From NCBI GenBank assembly GCA_020847675.1, contig JADLBN010000115.1, forward strand, positions 1 through 44,241: a DNA stretch of 44,241 nucleotides, in the 5' to 3' direction. The stretch's first letter is position 1. Each line of letters opens with the position of its first letter. This DNA is from Burkholderiales bacterium. Its GTDB lineage: Bacteria; Pseudomonadota; Gammaproteobacteria; Burkholderiales; Casimicrobiaceae. Below are positions 27,080-34,846 of the stretch, in pieces. The notes beneath the pieces are model-generated. The model saw nothing but the letters and a program-made list of their open reading frames with translations. It made no database searches and was not told where the DNA came from. The translations under genes were made by a program, and so were the position numbers.

Positions 27080-27110
27080 GTCCCCGGGCATCCCCGCCGC
27101 TCGCGGGGAC
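27080..27110 (-). promoter_or_regulatory. Competing hairpins in the asd leader
   Basis: On the minus strand TCCCCGC-GAGCG-GCGGGGA (27109-27091) forms a 7-bp hairpin. The same GTCCCCG (27110-27104) can instead pair with CGGGGAC (27086-27080), and part of it with a third GGGGGAC at 27073-27067 next to the GAGG Shine-Dalgarno of asd. Mutually exclusive folds of this kind suit translational attenuation. No T run follows. Not computed. Confidence 0.35.
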
Positions 27111-27135
27111 GAAAGCGGTGGCGAAGCCCGACCCG

Positions 27136-27234
27136 TCAGGTCGTGATGGTGGTGACTTTTTTCGTGGACGTCGCGCCGGTCGCCGCCGCGGGAGCGGGGC
27201 GGGCCGCAAACACCGGATGGGCGCGGTTGACCAT
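27136..27234 (-). CDS. Possible Thr/Lys/Ile-rich leader peptide upstream of asd
   Basis: A 32-codon ORF starting at ATG 27234 and ending at TGA 27138-27136, 81 bases before asd. The first two thirds are Ala/Pro-rich (MVNRAHPVFAARPAPAAATG). The end is ATSTKKVTTITT, a run of Thr, Lys, Val and Ile codons including two AAA lysine codons, unusual in this GC-rich DNA. Thr, Lys and Ile are end products of the pathway that asd feeds. The layout recalls thrL. It is followed by alternative hairpins. Inference only; the peptide could be chance. Confidence 0.35.
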   Translation of the reverse strand: MVNRAHPVFAARPAPAAATGATSTKKVTTITT

Positions 27235-27241
27235 GGCTCCC

Positions 27242-27250
27242 ATCATAGCA
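27242..27250 (-). promoter_or_regulatory. Extended -10 promoter for the asd leader
   Basis: On the minus strand TGCTATGAT is a TGn-TATGAT extended -10. The leader ATG follows only seven bases later, so the transcript may be leaderless. The same 11 bases GGTGCTATGAT occur upstream of xseB. Any -35 would fall inside the palindromic repeat. Confidence 0.45.
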
Positions 27251-27251
27251 C

Positions 27252-27286
27252 CAACCCCGGTGTCAGACACGGTGTCTGACACCGGG
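27252..27286. repeat. Two-unit palindromic repeat beside the leuB stop
   Basis: Bases 27252-27284 are identical to 10869-10901. Here two GTGTCWGACAC units form a hairpin that ends against the leuB stop codon (27287-27289). It may terminate or protect the leuCDB transcript. Confidence 0.8.
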
Positions 27287-28351
27287 TCAGAGGGCGGCGG
27301 CGACGGCGTCCCCCATCGCGCGCGTGCCGATGGACCGCTCGCCCGGCATCGCGATGTCGCCGGTTCGGTGTCCCTGCGCGAGCACGCGGCGCACCGCGGC
27401 CTCGATCCGGTCGGCCACGTCGGCGCGGGCGAACGTGTAGCGGAACATCATGCCGAGCGACAGGATCGTCGCCAGCGGATTCGCCTTGTCCTGGCCGGCG
27501 ATGTCCGGCGCGGAGCCGTGGATCGGCTCGTAGAGGCCCTTCCGGTTCGCGTCCAGCGACGCGGAGGGCAGCATGCCGATCGACCCGGCGAGCATCGACG
27601 CCTCGTCGGACAGGATGTCGCCGAAGATGTTGCCGGTGACGATCACGTCGAACTGCTTCGGTGCGCGCACGAGCTGCATCGCGGCGTTGTCGACGTACAT
27701 ATGCGACAGCGCGACATCCGGAAAGTCGCGCCCGACGCGGGTCACCACCTCGCGCCACAGGATCGACGTGTCGAGCACGTTGGCCTTGTCGACCGAGCAG
27801 AGCTTGTGCGAACGGCGGCGCGCGGTCTCGAAGCCGACCCGCGCGATGCGCTCGATTTCGGGCACGCTGTAGAGCATCGTGTCGAAGCCCTCGTCGTCCC
27901 CGGCGGCGTTGCGGCGGCGGCCGCGCGGCTGGCCGAAGTAGATGTCGCCGGTGAGTTCGCGCAGGATCATCAGGTCGAGTCCCGCGACGACTTCGGGCTT
28001 CAGCGTCGACGCTGCTGCGAGCTCGGGATACAGGATCGCCGGCCGCAAGTTCGCGAACAACCCCATCGCCTTGCGAATCCCGAGGATGCCCTGCTCGGGC
28101 CGCAGTTCGCGCGGCAGCGTGTCGTACTTCGGACCGCCGACGGCGCCGAGCAGCACCGCGTCGGCCGCCTGGGCGAGGTCGAGCGTGGCCTTCGGCAGCG
28201 GGTGACCGGCCGCGTCGTGGCCCGCGCCGCCGATCGGCGCGGTCTCCGTCTCGATGGGCAAGCCGTCGTGGCGCAGGCGATCGAGCACGCGCACGGCCTC
28301 GCGCACGATTTCGGGGCCGATGCCGTCACCGGGGAGCAGCGCGATCTTCAT
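27287..28351 (-). CDS. leuB: 3-isopropylmalate dehydrogenase
   Basis: 354 aa; oxidatively decarboxylates 3-isopropylmalate to 2-oxoisocaproate in leucine synthesis. Motifs are [22 protein letters not shown], the substrate-binding [14 protein letters not shown], and the signature [26 protein letters not shown] with metal-binding Asp residues. [14 protein letters not shown] near the C-terminus is the NAD site. leuD ends 15 bases upstream, so leuC-leuD-leuB form an operon. The stop abuts a palindromic repeat. Confidence 0.97.
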   Translation of the reverse strand: MKIALLPGDGIGPEIVREAVRVLDRLRHDGLPIETETAPIGGAGHDAAGHPLPKATLDLAQAADAVLLGAVGGPKYDTLPRELRPEQGILGIRKAMGLFANLRPAILYPELAAASTLKPEVVAGLDLMILRELTGDIYFGQPRGRRRNAAGDDEGFDTMLYSVPEIERIARVGFETARRRSHKLCSVDKANVLDTSILWREVVTRVGRDFPDVALSHMYVDNAAMQLVRAPKQFDVIVTGNIFGDILSDEASMLAGSIGMLPSASLDANRKGLYEPIHGSAPDIAGQDKANPLATILSLGMMFRYTFARADVADRIEAAVRRVLAQGHRTGDIAMPGERSIGTRAMGDAVAAAL

Positions 28352-28366
28352 GTCATCCGTCCGGTG

Positions 28367-29005
28367 TCAGGCGAGCCAGGGTTGCTCGGCTAGCCGCTTC
28401 GCCTCGAACGCGCGGATCTGGTCGGCGTGCTGGAGCGTGAGACCGATGTCGTCGAGACCTTCGAGCAGGCACTTCTTGCGGAACGGCTCGACCTCGAAGC
28501 GGAACGCCAGCGATCCGTCTTTCGTGCCGACGGTCTGCCGCTCGAGGTCGATGGTGAGCGAGAAGCCGGGGAACGCGGCCGTCGCGTCGAACAGCTTCGC
28601 GACCTCGCCCTCGCCCAGCACGATCGGCAGGAGGCCGTTCTTGTAGCAGTTGTTGTGAAAGATGTCGGCGTAGGACGGCGCGATCACGGCGCGGAAGCCG
28701 TGGTCGACGAGCGCCCAGGGCGCGTGCTCGCGCGAGCTTCCGCAGCCGAAGTTGCGCCGCGCGAGCAGGATCGTCGCGCCGCGATAGCGCTCCTGGTTCA
28801 GCACGAAGTCCGGGTTGAGCGGGCGCTTCGCGTTGTCCATGCCCGGCTCGCCGTGGTCGAGGTAGCGCCACGCGTCGAACAGGTTGGGTCCGAATCCCGA
28901 GCGTCTGATCGACTTCAGGAACTGCTTGGGGATGATCGCGTCGGTGTCGACGTTCGCCCGGTCGAGCGGAACGACGACGCCGGTGTGCACGCGGAACGGT
29001 TGCAT
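28367..29005 (-). CDS. leuD: 3-isopropylmalate dehydratase small subunit
   Basis: 212 aa; swivel-domain partner of LeuC in isomerising 2- to 3-isopropylmalate. It starts [31 protein letters not shown], and has the [14 protein letters not shown] signature and [18 protein letters not shown]. The length fits E. coli LeuD (201 aa). It begins 11 bases after leuC; the small entericidin gene sometimes found between leuC and leuD in related genomes is absent. Confidence 0.97.
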   Translation of the reverse strand: MQPFRVHTGVVVPLDRANVDTDAIIPKQFLKSIRRSGFGPNLFDAWRYLDHGEPGMDNAKRPLNPDFVLNQERYRGATILLARRNFGCGSSREHAPWALVDHGFRAVIAPSYADIFHNNCYKNGLLPIVLGEGEVAKLFDATAAFPGFSLTIDLERQTVGTKDGSLAFRFEVEPFRKKCLLEGLDDIGLTLQHADQIRAFEAKRLAEQPWLA

Positions 29006-29016
29006 CGCGACTCCTC

Positions 29017-30423
29017 CTACGCCATCCGGCGCACGTCGACGAAATGCCCGGCGATCGCCGCAGCGGCCGCCATCGCGGGACTCACGAGGTGCGTGCGCCC
29101 GCCCGCGCCCTGGCGTCCCTCGAAGTTGCGGTTCGACGTCGACGCGCAGCGCTCGCCCGGCTCGAGCCGGTCGTCGTTCATCGCGAGGCACATCGAGCAG
29201 CCCGGCTCGCGCCACTCGAAGCCGGCCGCCTTGAACACGCGGTCGAGGCCCTCGCTCTCTGCCTGCGCCTTCACGCTGCCCGATCCGGGCACGACCATCG
29301 CAAGCCTGACGTTTCCAGCAACCCTGCGTCCGCGCGCGACCGACGCCGCTGCGCGGAGATCCTCGATGCGCGAATTGGTGCACGAGCCGATGAACACCTT
29401 GTCGATCGCGATGTCGGTGATCGGCGTGTTCGGCGCGAGTCCCATGTAGACGAGCGCCTTCTCGATTCCGTCGCGCCGCGTCGCGTCGCGCTCGCGCTCG
29501 GGGTCGGGAACGCGTCCGTCGACCGGCACCACCATCTCGGGCGACGTGCCCCAGGTCACCTGCGGCTGGATCTCCGCGGCGTCGAAGACGTGCGTCGCGT
29601 CGAAGGTTGCGCCTTCGTCCGTGACGAGCGTGCGCCATTGCGCGACGGCGCGGTCCCAGCGTTCGCCGGCGGGCGCGAACGGGCGTCCGCGCAGGTAGTC
29701 GAACGTGGTGTCGTCCGCGGCGACGAGTCCGGCGCGCGCGCCGGCCTCGATCGCCATGTTGCAGACGGTCATCCTGCCTTCCATCGACAGCGCGCGGATG
29801 GCGCTGCCCCCGAACTCGATGGCGTGCCCGGTGCCGCCCGCCGTGCCGATGCGCCCGATGACCGCGAGCACGATGTCCTTCGCGGTCACGCCGAAGCCCA
29901 GTCGGCCGTCGACACGGACCAGCATCGTCTTCGCGCGCTTCGCGAGCAGGCACTGCGTCGCGAGCACGTGCTCGACTTCGGAAGTGCCGATGCCCCACGC
30001 GAGGCAGGCGAAGGCGCCGTGCGTGCTGGTGTGCGAGTCGCCGCAGACGACCGTCATGCCAGGCAGCGTCGCTCCGGTCTCCGGCCCGATGACGTGCACG
30101 ATGCCCTGCCTCTTGTCGAGGAACGGGAAATACGCCTTGGCGCCGAACGCGCGGATGTTCGCGTCCAGCGTCTCGACCTGGGTGCGCGAGATCGGGTCGC
30201 GGATGCCCTTGTCCCAGTCGCGCGTCGGCGTGTTGTGGTCCGCCGTGGCCACGATCGAACTGGTGCGCCAGGGCCTGCGTCCGGCGAGCCGCAGGCCTTC
30301 GAAGGCCTGCGGGCTCGTCACCTCGTGGACCAGATGACGGTCGATGTAGAGGAGCGCCGTGCCGTCGGCTTCGGTGCGGACGACGTGGCTGTCGAAGAGC
30401 TTGTCGTAGAGCGTGCGTCGCAT
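29017..30423 (-). CDS. leuC: 3-isopropylmalate dehydratase large subunit
   Basis: 468 aa aconitase-family enzyme. Three cysteines for the [4Fe-4S] cluster are present in [14 protein letters not shown] and [11 protein letters not shown] in the C-terminal third. Other marks are [51 protein letters not shown] and GYEAGAR-type [10 protein letters not shown]. The length matches E. coli LeuC (466 aa). It is first in the leuCDB operon. A GATAAT -10 lies upstream. No leucine leader peptide is visible. Confidence 0.97.
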   Translation of the reverse strand: MRRTLYDKLFDSHVVRTEADGTALLYIDRHLVHEVTSPQAFEGLRLAGRRPWRTSSIVATADHNTPTRDWDKGIRDPISRTQVETLDANIRAFGAKAYFPFLDKRQGIVHVIGPETGATLPGMTVVCGDSHTSTHGAFACLAWGIGTSEVEHVLATQCLLAKRAKTMLVRVDGRLGFGVTAKDIVLAVIGRIGTAGGTGHAIEFGGSAIRALSMEGRMTVCNMAIEAGARAGLVAADDTTFDYLRGRPFAPAGERWDRAVAQWRTLVTDEGATFDATHVFDAAEIQPQVTWGTSPEMVVPVDGRVPDPERERDATRRDGIEKALVYMGLAPNTPITDIAIDKVFIGSCTNSRIEDLRAAASVARGRRVAGNVRLAMVVPGSGSVKAQAESEGLDRVFKAAGFEWREPGCSMCLAMNDDRLEPGERCASTSNRNFEGRQGAGGRTHLVSPAMAAAAAIAGHFVDVRRMA

Positions 30424-30450
30424 GGTCGTGCCGGTGGCGTCGAGCCTTGG

Positions 30451-30456
30451 ATTATC
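30451..30456 (-). promoter_or_regulatory. Candidate extended -10 for leuCDB
   Basis: On the minus strand TGCGATAAT (hexamer GATAAT) lies 27 bases before the leuC ATG in the 75-bp spacer after miaA. No good -35 is visible. Confidence 0.4.
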
Positions 30457-30498
30457 GCACGCGGACCTGCGGCGGACGTCCGCCCGTTGTCCCCACGC

Positions 30499-31428
30499 TC
30501 AGCGAGGGTTCCGCAACAGCGGCAGGCCCCCGCGGACGTGCCGGATCGCCCGCGCGACGAGGTCCGCCGCCCAGGGATCGAACGCCTCGCCGGGCATCGA
30601 GCGCTGCCAGGTCATCTGCCGCTTGGCGAGCTGGCGCGTCGCCGCGATGCCGGTCGCCCGCAGCGCGTCGCGGTCGATCTCGCCGTCGAGGTGGCGCCAC
30701 GCCTGCCGGTAGCCGACCGAGCGCATCGACGGCATCGACGGATCGAGCGGGTAGCGGCCGCGCAAGGCAGCGAGTTCGTCGACCAGTCCCGCATCGAGCA
30801 TCGCATCGAAGCGGACCGCGATTTCGCGGTGGAGCCGATCGCGGTCGGAAGGCGCGAGCGCGATGCGGATCGCGTCGAACGGCGCGCCGTCGCGACGGCC
30901 CTGCCACGCGGAGATCGGGCGGCCGGTGAGCCGGTAGACCTCCAGCGCGCGCTGGATGCGCTGCGAGTCGCCGGTTGCGAGGCGCGCCGCCGTCGTCGAA
31001 TCGACGCGCGCGAGTTCGGCGTGCATGCGAGGCCAGCCGACACGCGCGGCCTCCGCATCGATCGCTTCGCGTGTCGCCGGGTCCGCGGGCGGCAGCTCGG
31101 ACAGACCCTCGGTCAACGCCTTGACGTAGAGCATCGTGCCGCCGGCGACGATGGGCACGCGCCCGCGAGCGCGAATTGCGTCGATCGCCGCGCGCGCGTC
31201 GGCGCGGAATCGCGCGGCCGAGTAGCTTGCGGTCGGGTCGATCAGGTCGATCAGGTGGTGCGGCACGCGCGCGCGCGTCGCCATGTCGGGCTTGGCGGTG
31301 CCGATGTCCATGCCGCGGTAGACCTGCGCCGAGTCGACGCTCACGATCTCGCCGCCCAACGCTTCCGCGAGCGCGAGCGCAAGCGCGCTCTTGCCGCTCG
31401 CGGTGGGGCCGGTCAGGAGGATCGTCAT
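30499..31428 (-). CDS. miaA: tRNA dimethylallyltransferase
   Basis: 309 aa; adds a dimethylallyl group to A37 of tRNAs reading U-starting codons. The P-loop is [14 protein letters not shown] near the N-terminus, followed by [38 protein letters not shown] and [32 protein letters not shown] near the C-terminus is tRNA-binding. ATG 31428 is chosen; a GTG six codons upstream (31446) is also possible. Usually it follows mutL; here a plus-strand gene separates the two. Confidence 0.95.
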   Translation of the reverse strand: MTILLTGPTASGKSALALALAEALGGEIVSVDSAQVYRGMDIGTAKPDMATRARVPHHLIDLIDPTASYSAARFRADARAAIDAIRARGRVPIVAGGTMLYVKALTEGLSELPPADPATREAIDAEAARVGWPRMHAELARVDSTTAARLATGDSQRIQRALEVYRLTGRPISAWQGRRDGAPFDAIRIALAPSDRDRLHREIAVRFDAMLDAGLVDELAALRGRYPLDPSMPSMRSVGYRQAWRHLDGEIDRDALRATGIAATRQLAKRQMTWQRSMPGEAFDPWAADLVARAIRHVRGGLPLLRNPR

Positions 31429-31544
31429 CGCGCCGGACCATGCCACAGGCGCGCGGACGCCTCAACCCCGCGCCCCGATCGCGCCCTCCCGATGCGATAC
31501 TTTGCGCGCGCCGGGTCACCGCCCGCGCGAACGTGGGGAAACGC

Positions 31545-32237
31545 ATGCGACGAACCCGGTGCCGGCCCGCGCATCCCGTCGATCTCGGGCTGCCCCCCCG
31601 AGCCTATGCCCGGCTCGCGCGCCTCGACACGCCGTCGCGAGTCCAGGCCTACGTCGACGCGATCCCGGTCAACCACGAGCCCGACGGCGAGACCGTGCGC
31701 TCGGTCGCCGCCGCGATCCGTCATCGCCGCGCCCACTGCATCGAGGGCGCGTTCATCGCCGCGTGCGCGCTGTGGATCCACGGCGAGCCTCCGCTCCTGA
31801 TGCACCTCGACACCGCCGGCCGCGATCCGCCGCACGTGGTCGCGCTGTTCCGCCGCGGCCGCTGCTGGGGCGCGATCTCCAAGTGCAACCACGCGCAACT
31901 GCGCTTCCGCGACGCGATCTACGCGAGCCTGCGCGAACTCGCGATGTCGTACTTCCACGAATACTGCGACCGCCGCGGGCGCAAGACGCTGCTCAGCCAC
32001 TCCGGCGCGTTCGACCTGCGGCGCCTCGACCCCGGACTGTGGGTGACCGGTGAGGGCGCCTGCTGGGAAGCGCATGACCGCCTTGCCGCTTCGCCGCACC
32101 GCGCGCTGGTGACGCCGGCGCAGGCGCGCGCGCTGCGGCCGCAGAGCGCGTTCGAGCGCCGCGCGACCAGCGGCGTCCAGTACGCCGGCCCCGGCAAACC
32201 TCCCGTCCCACGGACGTCCCACGGACGGGGGGAGTGA
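31545..32237 (+). CDS. Transglutaminase-like protein of unknown role
   Basis: 230 aa, no signal peptide. The central part has the look of a small transglutaminase/Cys-protease-like domain: a Cys in RRAHCIEGAFIAACAL (C65), a His in GRDPPHVVALFRRGRCWGAISKCNHAQLRFRD (H97) and later acidic residues, then SLRELAMSYFHEYCDRRGRKTL. The triad is proposed from spacing only. The C-terminal tail ([12 protein letters not shown]) is encoded by a copy of the GTCCCACGGAC repeat and is probably not part of the fold. It lies between miaA and mutL, which are usually adjacent, and its stop is two bases from the mutL stop. Confidence 0.7.
   Translation: MRRTRCRPAHPVDLGLPPRAYARLARLDTPSRVQAYVDAIPVNHEPDGETVRSVAAAIRHRRAHCIEGAFIAACALWIHGEPPLLMHLDTAGRDPPHVVALFRRGRCWGAISKCNHAQLRFRDAIYASLRELAMSYFHEYCDRRGRKTLLSHSGAFDLRRLDPGLWVTGEGACWEAHDRLAASPHRALVTPAQARALRPQSAFERRATSGVQYAGPGKPPVPRTSHGRGE
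32205..32227. repeat. Tandem GTCCCACGGAC repeat (copy 2), inside the 3' end of a gene
   Basis: The 23 bases are identical to 18372-18394. Here they are translated as part of the last residues of the transglutaminase-like protein, just before its stop. Confidence 0.7.
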
Positions 32238-32239
32238 AG

Positions 32240-34018
32240 TCAGCGCCCGCGCAGGAACAGCCGGTCGAGCTCGGGCAGAGTGAGCTGGTACCAGGTCGGC
32301 CGGCCGTGGTTGCACTGGCCCGCGCGCTCGGTCGCCTCCATCTCGCGCAGCAGTGCGTTCATCTCGGGGACGGCGAGCAGGCGGTTCGCGCGTACCGAAC
32401 CGTGGCAGGCCATCGATGCGAGGAGTTCGTCGCGACGGGCCTCGACCTCGCCGCTTCGACCGACTTCGCGCAACTCGTGCAGGACGCTTCGCGCCAGCGC
32501 CGTCGCGTCGGCGTCGGCGAGCGGCACGGGGATCGCGCGCACCGCCAGCGTGGACGGCCCGAGTTGCGTGATCGAAAAGCCGAGCCGGTCCAGTTCCTCT
32601 GGGTGCTCCTGCACCGCCGCGATCTCGACCGGCTCCGCGGCGAAGGTCGCCGGCACGAGCAGCGGCTGGGTCGGCATCCGGACCGCGTGGGCGCTCTTGA
32701 GCTTCTCGTAGACGATGCGTTCGTGCGCCGCGTGCATATCGACGAGGACCAGTCCCGCGCGGTTCTGGGCGAGCACGTAGATGCCGTGGAGCTGCGCGAG
32801 CGCGAAGCCGAGCGGGTGGTCGTCGCCGGTCTCCGGCAGCGCGCTCGCCGCAGGGGCGCGCTCGCCGAAGAGCCGCGCGTAGAACGGCGAAGGCTCGGCG
32901 GCCAGCCCCAGCCGGTCCTGCGCCGGCGCAACGGCTGACGCCGGACGCCCGACTGCCCCCGACCCCGGAGGAGGCATGCGCGCCGCGGCGATCCCGAGCC
33001 GGTCCGCCGCCGACACCGCGGGCGCCTGCGCCGCGCTCGCGGCGAGCGTGCGCTCGATCGCGCTGCGCACGAACGGGTGCAGTGCGCCCCCGTCGCGGAA
33101 CCGCACCTCGGTCTTCTGCGGGTGCACGTTCACGTCGACGCGACGCGGGTCGATCGCGAGCCAGAGCGCGTACGAAGGCTGGCGTTCGTGGTGCAGCACG
33201 TCGCGGTAGGCCTCGCGCACCGCGTGCGCGAGCATCCGGTCGCGCACGAAACGGCCGTTGACGAACAGGTACTGGGTCGACGCAGCCTGCGTCGCGTGGG
33301 TCGGACGGATCGCGTAGCCCGACAGCGACACGCCCGCGGACTCGGCCTCGACCACCGCCGAACCGCGCACGAACGCCTCGCCCAGCAGCGCCTCGACGCG
33401 GGAGGCGCGCGAACCCGGCAACAGCCGGTGAACCGCGCGCCCGTTGTGGGAGAGCGTGAATCCCGTCTCCGGATGCGCGAGCGCGAGCCGCGTGAACGCG
33501 GCTTCGCAGTGCGCCCACTCGGTCGCGTCGGTTCGAAGGAACTTGCGTCGCGCCGGCGTGTTGAAATAGAGCTCCTCGACCGCGATCGAGGTCCCCGACG
33601 CGAGTGCGGCCGGCGCGACCGGCGAGACGGTTCCGCCGTCCACCTCGATGCGCCACGCGTGCGCCCGCCCCGCCGCGCGCGAGGTGAGCGCAAGTCGCGA
33701 CACCGCGGCGATCGACGCGAGCGCCTCGCCGCGGAACCCGAGCGTGGCGATGCCTTCGAGATCCGACGGCGCGGCGATCTTCGAGGTGGCGTGCCGCGCG
33801 ACCGCGAGCGGCAGGTCTTCGCGCTCGACGCCCGCGCCGTCGTCCACCACGCGGATGCGCTTGATGCCTCCACCAGCGAGGTCGACGTCGATGCGCGTCG
33901 CGCCGGCGTCGAGGCTGTTCTCGATAAGTTCCTTGAGCGCCGCGGCCGGACGCTCGACCACCTCGCCGGCGGCGATCTGGTTGATGAGCAGGTCCGGAAG
34001 CGCGCGGATCGCAGCCAT
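32240..34018 (-). CDS. mutL: DNA mismatch repair protein MutL, endonuclease-type
   Basis: 592 aa. The N-terminal GHKL ATPase has NQIAAGEVVERPAAALKELIENSLDAGA, VDDGAGV, ARHATSKI and TLGFRGEALASI. A proline/alanine-rich linker leads to the C-terminal dimerisation domain. This carries DMHAAHERIVYE, a close variant of the DQHAx2Ex4E metal site of endonuclease-competent MutL, with ACHGSVRA and QCNHGRPT as the supporting metal motifs. It therefore probably nicks DNA itself rather than relying on MutH. An amidotransferase-like gene ends two bases before its ATG, so the two are cotranscribed. Confidence 0.95.
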   Translation of the reverse strand: MAAIRALPDLLINQIAAGEVVERPAAALKELIENSLDAGATRIDVDLAGGGIKRIRVVDDGAGVEREDLPLAVARHATSKIAAPSDLEGIATLGFRGEALASIAAVSRLALTSRAAGRAHAWRIEVDGGTVSPVAPAALASGTSIAVEELYFNTPARRKFLRTDATEWAHCEAAFTRLALAHPETGFTLSHNGRAVHRLLPGSRASRVEALLGEAFVRGSAVVEAESAGVSLSGYAIRPTHATQAASTQYLFVNGRFVRDRMLAHAVREAYRDVLHHERQPSYALWLAIDPRRVDVNVHPQKTEVRFRDGGALHPFVRSAIERTLAASAAQAPAVSAADRLGIAAARMPPPGSGAVGRPASAVAPAQDRLGLAAEPSPFYARLFGERAPAASALPETGDDHPLGFALAQLHGIYVLAQNRAGLVLVDMHAAHERIVYEKLKSAHAVRMPTQPLLVPATFAAEPVEIAAVQEHPEELDRLGFSITQLGPSTLAVRAIPVPLADADATALARSVLHELREVGRSGEVEARRDELLASMACHGSVRANRLLAVPEMNALLREMEATERAGQCNHGRPTWYQLTLPELDRLFLRGR

Positions 34019-34020
34019 CG

Positions 34021-34731
34021 CTACCCGAGGTTGCGCGACCAGCGCGCGTAGACGCCGTCGGCGAGCGCGTTGAGCGATGCGATGCGGGCGTCGAGGCCGT
34101 CCAGAATGTCCGCGCGCGACTGCCGTTCCGGCGACGACGTCGCGGGAAGCTCGCCGGGCGCCATGTCGCACCACGCCTCGACGAGATCCGCGGTCATCTC
34201 GACGTGGCACTGGAACCCGATGTGCCGGTCGTCGATCACGCAGGCCTGGTTCGGGTTCCACGCGTTGGCGAGCACGCGCTTCGCGCCGGCGGGGAGCGTG
34301 AACGCGTCGTAGTGCCACTGGAACACGTTCATGCGCTCGCGGCCGCCGAACCACTCGTCCGCCGCCGCGCGATCGGTCGCCTCGACGTCGATCCAGCCGA
34401 TCTCGGTGGTCGGCGCGCGCGTGACGACGCCGCCGAGCGCGCGCGACAGGATCTGGCCGCCGAGGCAGTGCCCGATCACCGGCACCCGCGCGTCGACCGC
34501 GCGGCGCAGCAGCACGGCGAGCGGGTCGCGCCACGGATAGTCGTCGTTCGCCCCCATCGGCCCGCCCATCATGCCGAGGCCGGCGAACTCGCGCGGGTCG
34601 TCGGGCACCGGCTCGCCCAGGTCGAGCGCGATCAGCCGGTACGGACGGTCGTTCGCCTCGAGCCAGTGCGCGAAGCGTCCCGGGCCCTCGGCGCGGGAGA
34701 ACCGGAACACGGCGACGGGACGCAGCGTCAT
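34021..34731 (-). CDS. Class I glutamine amidotransferase-like protein (GMP synthase-like)
   Basis: 236 aa. The nucleophile elbow is VIGHCLGGQILSRALGG with C89; the other triad residues are H176 and E178 in GFQCHVEMT. MMGGPMGANDDYPW supplies the oxyanion-region glycine motif (residues 54-67). No synthetase domain is attached. Stand-alone members of this family include gamma-glutamyl hydrolase-like and GMP-synthase-like proteins; the substrate is unknown. It is immediately upstream of mutL (2-base gap) and divergent from the S9 peptidase. Start chosen at ATG 34731; the frame is open further upstream. Confidence 0.85.
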   Translation of the reverse strand: MTLRPVAVFRFSRAEGPGRFAHWLEANDRPYRLIALDLGEPVPDDPREFAGLGMMGGPMGANDDYPWRDPLAVLLRRAVDARVPVIGHCLGGQILSRALGGVVTRAPTTEIGWIDVEATDRAAADEWFGGRERMNVFQWHYDAFTLPAGAKRVLANAWNPNQACVIDDRHIGFQCHVEMTADLVEAWCDMAPGELPATSSPERQSRADILDGLDARIASLNALADGVYARWSRNLG

Positions 34732-34784
34732 GCGACGGACGACGGCGGGGAGCGATCGCGGGCGTCGCGTGCAGGCGGCGCGCC

Positions 34785-34790
34785 GATACA
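34785..34790 (+). promoter_or_regulatory. Candidate -10 for the S9 peptidase gene
   Basis: TACAAT, 56 bases before ATG 34847, lies in the 115-bp divergent spacer. No convincing -35 is visible. Confidence 0.35.
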
Positions 34791-34846
34791 ATGACGAAAC
34801 GTTCATTCTACCAAGCGGAGCCTGCCGGATTCCGCGGCCCGATCCC

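Noticed and set aside
30424-30498. Leucine leader peptide before leuC
   Set aside because: I found no short ORF with consecutive leucine codons in the 75-bp spacer.
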